Virus record (IMG/VR): IMGVR_UViG_3300025890_000082
Span: 1 to 31,429 of that record
Origin: a virus
DNA length: 31,429 nucleotides
Direction: 5' to 3' (one strand)
A program made the translations under genes and the position numbers. Below are positions 14,012 through 22,282 of the stretch, one piece after another. Every line of letters starts with the position of its first letter. Positions within the stretch are counted from its first letter, which is position 1. The notes under the pieces are model-generated. The model had not been told where the DNA came from. It ran no database searches and saw only the letters and a list, made by a program, of their open reading frames with translations.

Positions 14012-14572
14012 ATGACAATGATCGTCGAAACGGGAGCGGGAGTGGCTGGAGCCAACTCATACACTACCGTGGCGTTCATCCAGGCTTATTTTGATGATCG
14101 CGGCAGCAACACAGCCTGGGATGCGCTGGCCACAGATGCGGATAAAGAATTCATCCTCATCAAAGCGACCGACTACATCGAGAAGCGGTTCAGCGAAAAG
14201 TGGATCGGCGACAAGAACGACAACACCAACGAGTTGTCGTGGCCGAGGCACAATGTCTACGACAGACATCATCGCCTGCTCTACACCAACACCGAGATTC
14301 CTCCTGAACTTCAGAAGGCTGTAGGAGAGTATGCGGTTAGGGCCATCACTGCAGCATTGATTGCAGACCCTTCGACTCAGGGACTGGAAGTCGAAGAGTC
14401 CGAAAAAGAAATCGGGCCTATCAAAAAGCGTGAGAAGTTTATGAAAAACTCTGGTCTGCGCCAGAAGTCATCTTTGGTTCGCGACTCTGTGTTTAAGGAA
14501 TACCCTGCCGCCGATTTGCTGATCGAAAAGTTTCTTGCAAGATCAACCGTAAAACGAATGGCCAGAGTCTAA
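14012..14572 (+). CDS. Head-tail connector/adaptor (DnaT-like family of phage neck proteins)
   Basis: 186 residues. The opening MIVETGAGVAGANSYTTV, then AYFDDRG, FILIKATDYIEKRFSEKW and ELSWPR, match a widespread phage family annotated as DnaT-like ssDNA-binding protein, which occupies the HK97 gp6-type adaptor position. Here it most likely forms the first ring under the portal. GGAG lies 6 bases before the start at 14012. It contains one TAGGGCCA (14338-14345). An 80-base gap follows, holding two copies of TGCTTCTGGCTG (14604-14615 and 14617-14628). Confidence 0.8.
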   Translation: MTMIVETGAGVAGANSYTTVAFIQAYFDDRGSNTAWDALATDADKEFILIKATDYIEKRFSEKWIGDKNDNTNELSWPRHNVYDRHHRLLYTNTEIPPELQKAVGEYAVRAITAALIADPSTQGLEVEESEKEIGPIKKREKFMKNSGLRQKSSLVRDSVFKEYPAADLLIEKFLARSTVKRMARV

Positions 14573-14651
14573 GAACTACCTGTGTGTGGGGAGGCAGTCA
14601 GACTGCTTCTGGCTGTTGCTTCTGGCTGCCTTCCTTTATGGAATATCTTTC

Positions 14652-15077
14652 ATGGCTACTTTCGACTATACGGAATTCACTGAGGTGGTGAATGAGTTGG
14701 TCGATGAATTCGGACAGTCAGTAGACTTTCTGAAGAAGTCACGAGCGGTAGTAGATAACGACGCACCTCATCGGAAACCTGCTACGGAAGTGTGGGACTT
14801 GGCGAACGCTCCTGCAGGGCACTTTGTCACAGCGAATGCAGTTTCAATCGGAGAGATCAGGTCAACGGTACAAGGTCAGTTCATTCAGCAGACGATGCAG
14901 GATTTGATTCAGACACAGAAGGATGGCTGGCTCACCAAAGGGCCAGACGCCTTAGGAGTAACTCTCGACGACTTTACTACCATTCAGCAAGGAGAAAAAA
15001 CCTGGGCCATCAAGTCTGTGTATGGCCCTAATCCTGGCGGCACGGTCCTGTTCTATTGGTTGGAGGTAGAAGCATAA
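14652..15077 (+). CDS. Probable head closure or head-tail joining protein
   Basis: 141 residues, in the slot between the adaptor and the tail terminator where head closure proteins lie. The N-terminal half is helical (FTEVVNELVDEFGQSVDFLK). The second half carries beta strands with TWAIKSVYGPNPGGTVLFYW near the end. ATG 14652 is taken as the start; an in-frame GTG at 14586 would add a hydrophobic leader encoded by the doubled TGCTTCTGGCTG, which looks accidental. The ribosome site is weak. The stop overlaps the next start (TAATG). One reverse copy of the octamer lies at 15023-15030. Confidence 0.6.
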   Translation: MATFDYTEFTEVVNELVDEFGQSVDFLKKSRAVVDNDAPHRKPATEVWDLANAPAGHFVTANAVSIGEIRSTVQGQFIQQTMQDLIQTQKDGWLTKGPDALGVTLDDFTTIQQGEKTWAIKSVYGPNPGGTVLFYWLEVEA

Positions 15078-15577
15078 TGCCAGCCTCTGAATCAGAAGCG
15101 TACAACCAAAGTGTTCTGCTGCTGTTAGGTACTTGGGAACACAATCCTGCAGTAACATGGACCATCGACCACCTCGACGGTGACCTGGTCATCGACGGGG
15201 TTCCTATTCAATTTCCCAACCAGGTAGATAATGTCGTACGAGATCGGGAGTCGGCCACAGGAGACAGCATTGCCCCATGGGCTCAGATGCTGTGGCAACC
15301 GGCAACCGGCAGACAAACAAACGTAGGAAGCAACGCGGGAGCGAATCGATTTGAGCATCGAGGAACTCTAACACTGCAGATAAATGTTCCTGCAGGAGAA
15401 GACCTTTTTATGGCGATGGCTTTGGCTACAATGGCAGGCAAAGCGTTCAAAGGAAAAAGTACTTCTGGAGGAGTCTTTTACAAGAATCCTCGAACTCAAG
15501 TGATTGGTAAAATCCGAGGTGGCTTCGTGTATCGCGTTGACTTCCTTACAGAATTTCAATTTGACGAGGTGACCTGA
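15077..15577 (+). CDS. Tail terminator-like protein
   Basis: 166 residues. The position directly before the tube gene and the layout (helix, beta strands LVIDGVPIQFPN, then FEHRGTLTLQINVPAGED, a helix MAMALATMAGKAFKG, and a terminal strand GFVYRVDFLTEFQFDE) fit the lambda gpU / DUF4128-like tail terminator fold, which caps the finished tube and joins it to the head. GGAGGT (15062-15067) lies 9 bases before the ATG. A TTG start at 15056 is possible but unneeded. It shares one base with the tube gene start. Confidence 0.65.
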   Translation: MPASESEAYNQSVLLLLGTWEHNPAVTWTIDHLDGDLVIDGVPIQFPNQVDNVVRDRESATGDSIAPWAQMLWQPATGRQTNVGSNAGANRFEHRGTLTLQINVPAGEDLFMAMALATMAGKAFKGKSTSGGVFYKNPRTQVIGKIRGGFVYRVDFLTEFQFDEVT

Positions 15578-17148
15578 TGGCTGAACTTCAAGCAATCTCC
15601 AGTAACAAAACTGAACTCAACATTGCCGAGGAACAGTCCATCGGCGTCCTGCTCGGAACGAGCGGCGACATCTGGGTTCCTCATGAACCGAACGGGTACG
15701 ACGATCTCGGTGGTGACATTACCACTGCTCCGCGAAAGCCGATCAAGTCCGACCGAATGGGTCGCAAAGGACCGGTGGTTGACGTCGAAGCGAAAGCAGG
15801 CTTCAACACTGATTTTACCTACACCAACTTGTTCGCATTGCTGGAAGGTTTTCTGTACTCGGTTGCTCGGCGCAAAGCTGAGAAGATCAACACTGCAGGT
15901 ACAGAAATCACGGCAGTAACTGCAGCCACAGAAACGTTCACCGTTGACGCGGATGGTGCGGACTTCCTGGCAAACGATCTTGTCCAGGCAGCAGGATTCA
16001 CCAACTCGGGTAACAACGGAATCTTTACGGTTGCCAGCTCAACTGCCACGACAGTAGTCGTGGACGAAGATGTGACTGTCGACGAGACTCCGCCTACGGA
16101 TGCCTCGCTCGTTGTGGTTGGTCACGAGTTTTCATCTGGCGATGCGGAGATCGCAACTACGTCAGGTTTTCCTACTCTGACCACGACGACCAAAGACCTG
16201 ACGGAACTCGGAATTCTGCCAGGTGAGACGGTCTACATCGGCGGAGACGGTGCGACCGAGAAGTTCTTCAACGCAGCCAACAACGGCTACGCCCGAGTTC
16301 GTTCGGTTGCTGCCAACGTCATGACGTTCGACAAAACGTCGGCCACAATGGTCACTGACGATGGAACTATCGACGGCGCTGGCGGAGCAGGGCAGACCAT
16401 CCGCATCTTCCTGGGCAGACTGCTCAAGAACGAAGTAGGCTCTCTGATTGTTCGCAAGACGTTTACGATCGAACGTCAGCTCGGCGCTCCGAATGATTCA
16501 AACCCAGGGGATGTGCAGGCTGAGTATGTCACAGGCGCGGTCTGCAGCGAACTGGCCATCAACATTCCTGAAGCTGAAAAGGTTACTGCAGACCTGTCGT
16601 TCATGGGACTCGATCATGAGACGGTTGCTGCTGGAGCTTTGAAGGCAGGTACTCGGCAAACGTTGTTGGCAGAAGATGCCTTCAACAGTTCGTCCAGCGT
16701 GCCTCGAATCAAGATCAACGTGGTCAGTGCAACAGACAGCTTCCCGAGTCCACTGTTTGCACAGATCGGTGAGCTGACATTGTCTGTCAACAACAACCTC
16801 TCTCGTAACCTCGCGATTGGTACGACAGGGGCATTTGAAATGTCGGAAGGAGACTTCGGAGTTCAGCTCGAACTCGAACCATTCTTCGCCAACGTTTCCG
16901 CGCTGGCTTCGGTTCGTGCCAACGATGACTTGACGGTTGACTTCAGCCTTTACAATGCCAACAAGGGAGTAAGCTTTGACATTCCATTGCTGGCAGGCTC
17001 AGGTGCTTTGGCCAACGTTGAAGCAGACACTCCGATTAAACTTCCGCTGACCAGCGAAGGTGCAAACGGAATCGACGTGGACTCCACGTTGAATCACATT
17101 CTGGCTGCCGTGTTCTTCGATTACCTGCCAACAGCCGCAGCTACTTAA
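15577..17148 (+). CDS. Major tail tube protein
   Basis: 523 residues. The N-terminus (EEQSIGVLLGTSGDIWVPHE, then DLGGDITTAPRKPI and GFNTDFTYTNLFALLEGF) is characteristic of a large phage tail tube family. Residues about 105-190 form an inserted beta domain with ANDLVQAAGFTNSGNNGIFTV, also usual in that family. The C-terminal part returns to the tube fold (ELTLSVNNNLSRNLAIG). It is expected to polymerise around the tape measure. It overlaps the terminator-protein gene by one base. A canonical transcription terminator lies 25 bases after its stop, as expected for an abundant virion protein. Confidence 0.88.
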   Translation: MAELQAISSNKTELNIAEEQSIGVLLGTSGDIWVPHEPNGYDDLGGDITTAPRKPIKSDRMGRKGPVVDVEAKAGFNTDFTYTNLFALLEGFLYSVARRKAEKINTAGTEITAVTAATETFTVDADGADFLANDLVQAAGFTNSGNNGIFTVASSTATTVVVDEDVTVDETPPTDASLVVVGHEFSSGDAEIATTSGFPTLTTTTKDLTELGILPGETVYIGGDGATEKFFNAANNGYARVRSVAANVMTFDKTSATMVTDDGTIDGAGGAGQTIRIFLGRLLKNEVGSLIVRKTFTIERQLGAPNDSNPGDVQAEYVTGAVCSELAINIPEAEKVTADLSFMGLDHETVAAGALKAGTRQTLLAEDAFNSSSSVPRIKINVVSATDSFPSPLFAQIGELTLSVNNNLSRNLAIGTTGAFEMSEGDFGVQLELEPFFANVSALASVRANDDLTVDFSLYNANKGVSFDIPLLAGSGALANVEADTPIKLPLTSEGANGIDVDSTLNHILAAVFFDYLPTAAAT

Positions 17149-17172
17149 TCGAGGAATTCTGTTCGGACTTCG

Positions 17173-17204
17173 GGCTCGGTCCAATGTAGGGCCGAGCCTT
17201 TTTT
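17173..17204 (+). terminator. Rho-independent terminator after the tail tube gene
   Basis: GGCTCGGTCC (17173-17182), loop AATGTA and GGGCCGAGCC (17189-17198) form a 10-bp stem with one G-U pair, directly followed by six T. This is the most textbook terminator in the window. Confidence 0.92.
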
Positions 17205-17231
17205 ATTGACGACTGCACACAGGAGATTCAG

Positions 17232-17729
17232 ATGGGACTTAACAGCAACTATGCAACTAACCCTAAGGCAGAAGCTGAAGGATGCTGGTTCGAGCTGGAC
17301 GAGACTACGAAGGTATTGCTTCGGCGAGCAGGTGGGGCAAACAAAGAGTACGACACAACTCACACTGAATTGCTGCAGCCGTACATGCGGCGGCTGAAGG
17401 TGGGAGCAGGTGGCAAGATTCCTCCTGGCCTTGTGGAGCCGCTGAAAGCAGTCAGCCGTCTGACGTATGCTAGAAGCGTCATTAAGGGCTGGCAGACGAA
17501 AGTTAATGGAGAGTGGCAAGACGGCATCGAGCCGTACACTGTTGACGAGGAAGGTGCTTGTGAAGCAGCTCCTTTGGAGACCGCTGCTGACCTGATGCCT
17601 GTCACTGAAAAGAACATTCTTAAGTTGCTGGAAAATTATCCGGAAGTCTACACAGACATTCTGGAAATTTGCTCGGAAGCAGACGCCTTTCGCGCAGAAG
17701 AACTCGAAGTGATGGAGGGAAACTCGTAG
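17232..17729 (+). CDS. Tail assembly chaperone, lambda gpG-like (unshifted product)
   Basis: 165 residues between tube and tape measure, where gpG-like chaperones lie. The N-terminus is beta-rich and the C-terminus helical and acidic (KNILKLLENYPEVYTDILEI). The family coats the tape measure and recruits tube subunits. The slippery heptamer GGGAAAC at 17717-17723, three codons from the stop, sends some ribosomes into the -1 frame to make the longer fusion. The leader CACACAGGAG lies before the start, directly after the terminator. A U-free stretch without a clear promoter separates the two, so transcription may read through. Confidence 0.82.
   Translation: MGLNSNYATNPKAEAEGCWFELDETTKVLLRRAGGANKEYDTTHTELLQPYMRRLKVGAGGKIPPGLVEPLKAVSRLTYARSVIKGWQTKVNGEWQDGIEPYTVDEEGACEAAPLETAADLMPVTEKNILKLLENYPEVYTDILEICSEADAFRAEELEVMEGNS
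17717..17723 (+). other. Programmed -1 ribosomal frameshift site
   Basis: The heptamer reads G GGA AAC in the chaperone frame, a perfect X-XXY-YYZ slippery site and close to lambda's G GGA AAG. Slipping back one base re-pairs Gly and Asn tRNAs on GGG and AAA and enters the open -1 frame. Only a weak stem (TGAG/CTCA near 17735-17750) is visible downstream. Confidence 0.88.
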
Positions 17730-18082
17730 AAGTCCTGAGGTGGCAGCTCACTTACGGTAAGCAGCGAGACACAATGCATGCTCGCTATGCGGATAAGGAT
17801 GAAAGTCAAATTCCTGATCCGCTGCTTAATGAGCCAGAGCTTCTCCCAGGACTTAATCTTTACTTTGATGCTTTTTGGGAACTCTGTCCCGACAGGCAGC
17901 TCGGAATGAGTGTGGGGCCAATTCCTTACACTTCAATTCGACAATACTGCATAGACTGGAATTTGAACGAAGAACTGACGTTCAACATGAAGAAGCTTGT
18001 TCGCAAGCTGGATCTTGTGTACTTGGAATGGCAAGAGAAGAAGGCCAAAGCCACTGCGAAAATAAAAGGCAAGGGCAAGTGA
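17723..18082 (+). CDS. gpT-like extension of the tail assembly chaperone (made by -1 frameshift)
   Basis: This frame has no ribosome site of its own near a plausible start and overlaps the G-like frame up to its stop. After the slip at 17717-17723 it continues LVEVLRWQLTYGKQRDTMHA and so on for 119 residues, giving a G-T fusion of about 283 residues starting at 17232. The T part is helical and ends in a very basic Lys tail (EKKAKATAKIKGKGK). In lambda the T domain binds the tube protein while G binds the tape measure. The frame arithmetic (frame of 17232 minus one) agrees with -1 slippage. Confidence 0.82.
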   Translation, partial: LVEVLRWQLTYGKQRDTMHARYADKDESQIPDPLLNEPELLPGLNLYFDAFWELCPDRQLGMSVGPIPYTSIRQYCIDWNLNEELTFNMKKLVRKLDLVYLEWQEKKAKATAKIKGKGK

Positions 18083-18083
18083 A

Positions 18084-18548
18084 ATGGCAACTCCTGCAAA
18101 ATTCGCACTGGACATGAATCTTCGTGCTAAAGAAGTGGAACGCTCAGTCAATCGAATTGTGGAGTTGGCCGGACGTGAGATCGCGAAGGAAGTGATAGCT
18201 CTCACTCCGGTCGACACCAGTCTGGCAATCAGCAACTGGACAGGAGCCCTGGGCTCACCTGCATCTGGAACACGAGCGGCGGTTTCTCCAGGAGAGTTTG
18301 GAAGTACTGCCGACGCTTCAGGAGCAGCCACCCAGGCAGCCGTCTGGTCGGCTATTCTAAATCGCCGCACAGGACAGGATTTGTGGATTAGTAACAACCT
18401 GCCTTACGTTAATGACTTGAATGTCGGTAACATTGCCCCTCGGTCAAGTCCTGCACCTGACCGTGCTCCGTACCCGAGATTTGCTGAACGAGCAGTACTG
18501 TTCGGCGCAGGAGTGGTTGCCCAGAACTCCAGGAAGATTTTCAAGTAA
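18084..18548 (+). CDS. HK97 gp10-like tail completion protein, displaced
   Basis: 154 residues. EVIALTPVDTSLAISNWTGAL (about 36-56) is the hallmark TPVDTG-x-x-x-x-W segment of the HK97 gp10-like / tail-completion family, followed by a Gly/Ala/Ser-rich loop, ISNNLPYVNDLN and a C-terminal helix. Such proteins normally sit in the neck block before the tail terminator; here the gene lies between chaperone and tape measure. It starts 2 bases after the T frame ends, with AAGTGAA as a weak site. The tape measure ATG follows its stop directly. Confidence 0.75.
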   Translation: MATPAKFALDMNLRAKEVERSVNRIVELAGREIAKEVIALTPVDTSLAISNWTGALGSPASGTRAAVSPGEFGSTADASGAATQAAVWSAILNRRTGQDLWISNNLPYVNDLNVGNIAPRSSPAPDRAPYPRFAERAVLFGAGVVAQNSRKIFK

Positions 18549-21500
18549 ATGGCTACCAACACACTGCACATTCGAGTTCGTTCTGACGGCACACGAGTTG
18601 TCGGGAAGAACATTTCGAGAATTGGCGAGAAGGCGAACATCGCATCCCGTCAGATTTTTATCATGCGCCGAGCAGTGCAGACCCTGTTCGCAGCTCTTGG
18701 CGTACGTGCAGGATTTCGAGCCGTTGAGCAGTTCACCGAACTCAACAATAAAATCAAGACTGTCACCTCAAGCACGAAGGAACTTGTAGCGGTCAGAAAA
18801 AAACTACTGGCAATTTCAAATGAATCGCGGACTTCGTTGTCTGCCACTGTGCAGCTTTATGCGAGAACAACTCGTGCCGTCAAGAAGCTCGGACTCTCTG
18901 AAGCTAAGCGTTTAAGATTCACGTCGCTGCTGACCAAAGAAGCGATTGTTGGTGGAGCCACAACCATTGAAGCTACAAATGCCATTCGGCAGTTGACTCA
19001 GGGTATGGGTGCGGCTGGACTGAAAGGTGAGGAGTTACGCTCAGTTCTCGAACAGTTGCCTACGGTAGGACAGAGAATCGCAGACTTCCTGGGAGTGACT
19101 CAAGGAGAACTTCGCAAGCTTGGAGAAGAAGGTCAGCTCACAGGTGAGGTTGTTGTGGCGGCAATGCTTGCGGCAGAAGATTCCATCGAGAAAGCTTTCG
19201 GAGAAACTACGTCTACGGTTGGCCAGGCTTTCGAAGTTTTCAAAAACAACTTCGTCGAATTTGCAGGCACCTTGGATCAGGTAGTTGGTCTTTCAGCAGG
19301 ACTTGCTAAAGCACTCAAGTTGATCGGGGAGAACCTGCGACTGATTGTAAGCCTGATGGCAGCAGTAGCTGCCATTAAAGTCTTCAACATTCTTAGCAAT
19401 AATGCGGGACGCTTTGGACTGATTCTTTTCCAGCTAACGACAAGACTCGGGCAGTTTTTGAAGGCACTTCTCTCCATCAGAGCAGCTTCCGTAGTCGCAT
19501 TCTCCGCCAGCACTTTAAGCACCATGTCGAAGTTGGCAACCACGCTTAAGGCTAGCGCGGTTGCCGGAAATGCCGGACTGCTGGCTCGGGCAATTGGTTT
19601 AATGTTAGGGCCAGTTGGAGCCGTCGTTGCAGGTGTGGCCACACTCGCCACTGGACTTTTCTTCCTCACTCGTAAGACGGAAGACCTGAAAGTCGCTACG
19701 GACGAAACCACTAAAAGCCTGGAAGAAATGACGGCGGCGCTCATTGCTGCTGATCGTGCAAAGTCTGGAACAACTTCTCCGACTGTAGCAGACGCTGTGC
19801 AGCCTGAGCGAATCACAATGGGACTTGGACTCGACCAGATGAAAGAGGTTGACGAAGTTCTGACAGGAGTTTTGCCAGAGGCTCAGCGTAAAATTGTAGC
19901 ATTCCGAAACGAAGCTCAACGACTGGCGGAGATTAGAATCCGAGAGGGATTCAGCGGAGTTAAGAAGGAGAGCGAGGCTTTCAAAGTTGCCACTAAAGAA
20001 GTGAAGCGGCTCAGAGACGAATTGGGCAACATTCAAATTGAGTCCACGAAGCTCAACTCTTTGGAAGATGTTTTGAAGAATGCTGCTATCGGAGCCCGAA
20101 AGTTTGGCCAGGAATTGAAATTTGCAGATCGTGTCAGTCAAGGACTGCTTGGTCTGTTTACTCAAGGCAATCGAGGAATCCTGAGCGACGAAGAAGAGGC
20201 GGGTGGCGCAGCCAACAAAGCGAAACAAGAGCAGCAAGGATACATTCAACGACTGGCTCAAATTGAAGACCTGTGGCAGTCAGGACTGCTTTTCAAATCT
20301 CGATATGACAATGCAAAGGCATTCATTGATGAGAAGTTAGGTGGAGGCCAGGTACGCCTCGACAAGCTGCGAGAAGAGGTGGCTCTGCTGAAGCAGTTCG
20401 GCGGAGACCAGGAACTGGTAGACCTTAAGCTTGCTGGAGTGGACGATGAAATTCTGAAAAAGATTGCAGCTCAAAAACAGAAGCGGGTAGAAATCCTGGA
20501 CACCATTCGAGCCAGTGCTCGGGCGGAGCAGGATGCTGCACGCGCCGCTGCAGAGTCGACTCGCAATACGGAAGCCAAACTTCAGGCTTTGCGAGAACAG
20601 ATTCGATTGTTCGGACTCTCCGAAAAGCAAAGAGAACGTGCAGACTTCCTTTCCACCGATCCTACTCTTTCTCAAAGAGTTCAGTTCGAAGGGCTGACCA
20701 ACCGACGCAACCAGCAGGAAATCTCTGCAGGAGTTCAAGAGCAGATAGATAAACTGAAGCAGACAACGACGGCCTTTGCAGAGCAGGCGAAACTTCTGGA
20801 AGAGGTGGCGAAGACTGCCGGTCCTCAAAAGCTTGAGCAGATCGACAGGATTCTTGTTGAAGGAAAAGATGCTCTGACGAAACAGGCTAAAGATACAGCG
20901 GAAGCCATTGCAGCAGACCTTGGAACCGCAGGAGACAAGAGTATCGAAGAAGTTCGTGCGGCTCTCGTAGCAGGTGCTGGAACTATCGGTACGCAAGCAG
21001 GCTCCGCTTTGGTGACTGCGTTTAAGGCTGCAGTTCTCGGAGCCATCCCTGGGCTAAATGCTTTGGCTCCTCCTGGAGTCAGTGGAGTTTCTACGCCTGA
21101 GCAGGATGCGGAACGAGAGACACGTTCAGCTCAAATTGACGAGTCTGCTAACGCGGCGATACGTGCCACGGAAGCAGCTCGGGCATTGAACGAAGAGTTC
21201 CGTCTCTTTGGTCCCACAGTGGAAAATTCGACGTCTCGCGGAAGTGCTGCATTGAAAGGATTTGGAGACGAGGCTATCACATTCGGCGGAGAATTGAAAA
21301 ATGCCTTCAGCTCAATCTTCGGCAGCCTCGAAGACGCACTTGTAGGATTTGTCACAACTGGAAAGCTCGACTTCAAATCGTTGATCAACTCCATCCTTGC
21401 GGACCTCGCGAGGATGGTGGTCCGCATGTTGATCATCAAACCTTTGATGGGATTCTTTGGCGGATTCTTTGGCGGCATCTTCGGATTCTCTGGCGGAGGT

Positions 21501-21932
21501 GCAGTCAACAGTGCATTCGGGCTACCCGGTCTAGCAGGTGGGGGATTCGTCAACGATGATCCTGCAACTCCTGCTCGATTCGCAACCGGCGGACGAGTGC
21601 ATGGTCCAGGTACGGGAGTGAGTGACTCAGTCAATGCGTTGCTGTCTCGTGATGAGTTTGTTGTCAACGCTGCAGCAAGTCGTCCGAACATGGCAGGACT
21701 TGAATACCTCAACAGTACTGGCAGAATGCCTGGCGGTGGAAGTGTCACTTCGGTCTCTTATTCTCCGAACGTCATGGTCACGGTCGAAGGCAACAGCGAT
21801 AATGCTGCCAGCAACGGAGCCCAGATCGCGAAGGACATGGAGCAGCAGATGAGAGCCCAGTTCAATGAGTTTGTTCAGCAGGAGCAGAAACCTGGCGGAG
21901 CATTCTCCAAGACCAATGAGGATGTGCTATGA
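18549..21932 (+). CDS. Tape measure protein (lambda gpH-like)
   Basis: 1127 residues. An N-terminal tape-measure domain (about 60-250) contains LGLSEAKRLRFTSLL and GLKGEELRSVLEQLP. Hydrophobic segments lie at about 262-280 and 348-374, then long charged helices (500-860). A lambda-type C-terminal region has KLDFKSLINSILADLARMVV and a Gly/Phe-rich stretch (FFGGFFGGIFGF, about 960-985). The protein fixes tail length, about 170 nm at 0.15 nm per residue, and enters the host envelope at ejection. The start follows the upstream stop directly, and the end overlaps gpM by 4 bases. One TAGGGCCA lies at 19606-19613. Confidence 0.95.
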   Translation: MATNTLHIRVRSDGTRVVGKNISRIGEKANIASRQIFIMRRAVQTLFAALGVRAGFRAVEQFTELNNKIKTVTSSTKELVAVRKKLLAISNESRTSLSATVQLYARTTRAVKKLGLSEAKRLRFTSLLTKEAIVGGATTIEATNAIRQLTQGMGAAGLKGEELRSVLEQLPTVGQRIADFLGVTQGELRKLGEEGQLTGEVVVAAMLAAEDSIEKAFGETTSTVGQAFEVFKNNFVEFAGTLDQVVGLSAGLAKALKLIGENLRLIVSLMAAVAAIKVFNILSNNAGRFGLILFQLTTRLGQFLKALLSIRAASVVAFSASTLSTMSKLATTLKASAVAGNAGLLARAIGLMLGPVGAVVAGVATLATGLFFLTRKTEDLKVATDETTKSLEEMTAALIAADRAKSGTTSPTVADAVQPERITMGLGLDQMKEVDEVLTGVLPEAQRKIVAFRNEAQRLAEIRIREGFSGVKKESEAFKVATKEVKRLRDELGNIQIESTKLNSLEDVLKNAAIGARKFGQELKFADRVSQGLLGLFTQGNRGILSDEEEAGGAANKAKQEQQGYIQRLAQIEDLWQSGLLFKSRYDNAKAFIDEKLGGGQVRLDKLREEVALLKQFGGDQELVDLKLAGVDDEILKKIAAQKQKRVEILDTIRASARAEQDAARAAAESTRNTEAKLQALREQIRLFGLSEKQRERADFLSTDPTLSQRVQFEGLTNRRNQQEISAGVQEQIDKLKQTTTAFAEQAKLLEEVAKTAGPQKLEQIDRILVEGKDALTKQAKDTAEAIAADLGTAGDKSIEEVRAALVAGAGTIGTQAGSALVTAFKAAVLGAIPGLNALAPPGVSGVSTPEQDAERETRSAQIDESANAAIRATEAARALNEEFRLFGPTVENSTSRGSAALKGFGDEAITFGGELKNAFSSIFGSLEDALVGFVTTGKLDFKSLINSILADLARMVVRMLIIKPLMGFFGGFFGGIFGFSGGGAVNSAFGLPGLAGGGFVNDDPATPARFATGGRVHGPGTGVSDSVNALLSRDEFVVNAAASRPNMAGLEYLNSTGRMPGGGSVTSVSYSPNVMVTVEGNSDNAASNGAQIAKDMEQQMRAQFNEFVQQEQKPGGAFSKTNEDVL

Positions 21933-22282
21933 CATTTCCCTCACATCCTGACATTTCGTTTACCCAGGACTCGGGTGGCGAAGAAGTCGAATACATGGTC
22001 AAGGAGATGCAGTTCGCAGGCTATCGTCAGCGAGCCATCGTCGGGACCAACAGTCAGCAAAGTATCTGGAACCTGTCCTGCTCAGAGATGAGTCTGGCGA
22101 ACTCGAAGATACTTGCAGACTTCCTCGATGGACGGGCAGGGCTGCCGTTCTACTGGACGCCGCCTCGCAGCACGACACCTTTGTTGTTCACGACCGACAA
22201 GCGAAGCAGATCGTCTCTGAGGGCCACACACGAGACAGCAGTCGTCACGTACAAGAGATGGTTTGGAGCAGATGACTCATGA
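21929..22282 (+). CDS. Minor tail protein, lambda gpM-like
   Basis: 117 residues, about the lambda gpM length. EMQFAGYRQRAIVGTNSQQ, then W-N-L-S, ILADFLDGRAGLPFYWTPP and a C-terminal YKRW match the minor-tail M family. It is a tail-tip ring protein. Translation is coupled to the tape measure upstream (ATGA) and to gpL downstream (ATGA). Confidence 0.9.
   Translation: MTFPSHPDISFTQDSGGEEVEYMVKEMQFAGYRQRAIVGTNSQQSIWNLSCSEMSLANSKILADFLDGRAGLPFYWTPPRSTTPLLFTTDKRSRSSLRATHETAVVTYKRWFGADDS

Noticed and set aside
14586-14651. Signal-like hydrophobic leader on the head closure protein from a GTG start
   Set aside because: The leader comes from a doubled TGCTTCTGGCTG and would put a membrane segment on a virion neck protein; ATG 14652 is more likely.
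17206-17211. TTGACG as a -35 box after the tube terminator
   Set aside because: No -10-like element at the right distance; the chaperone start is too near.
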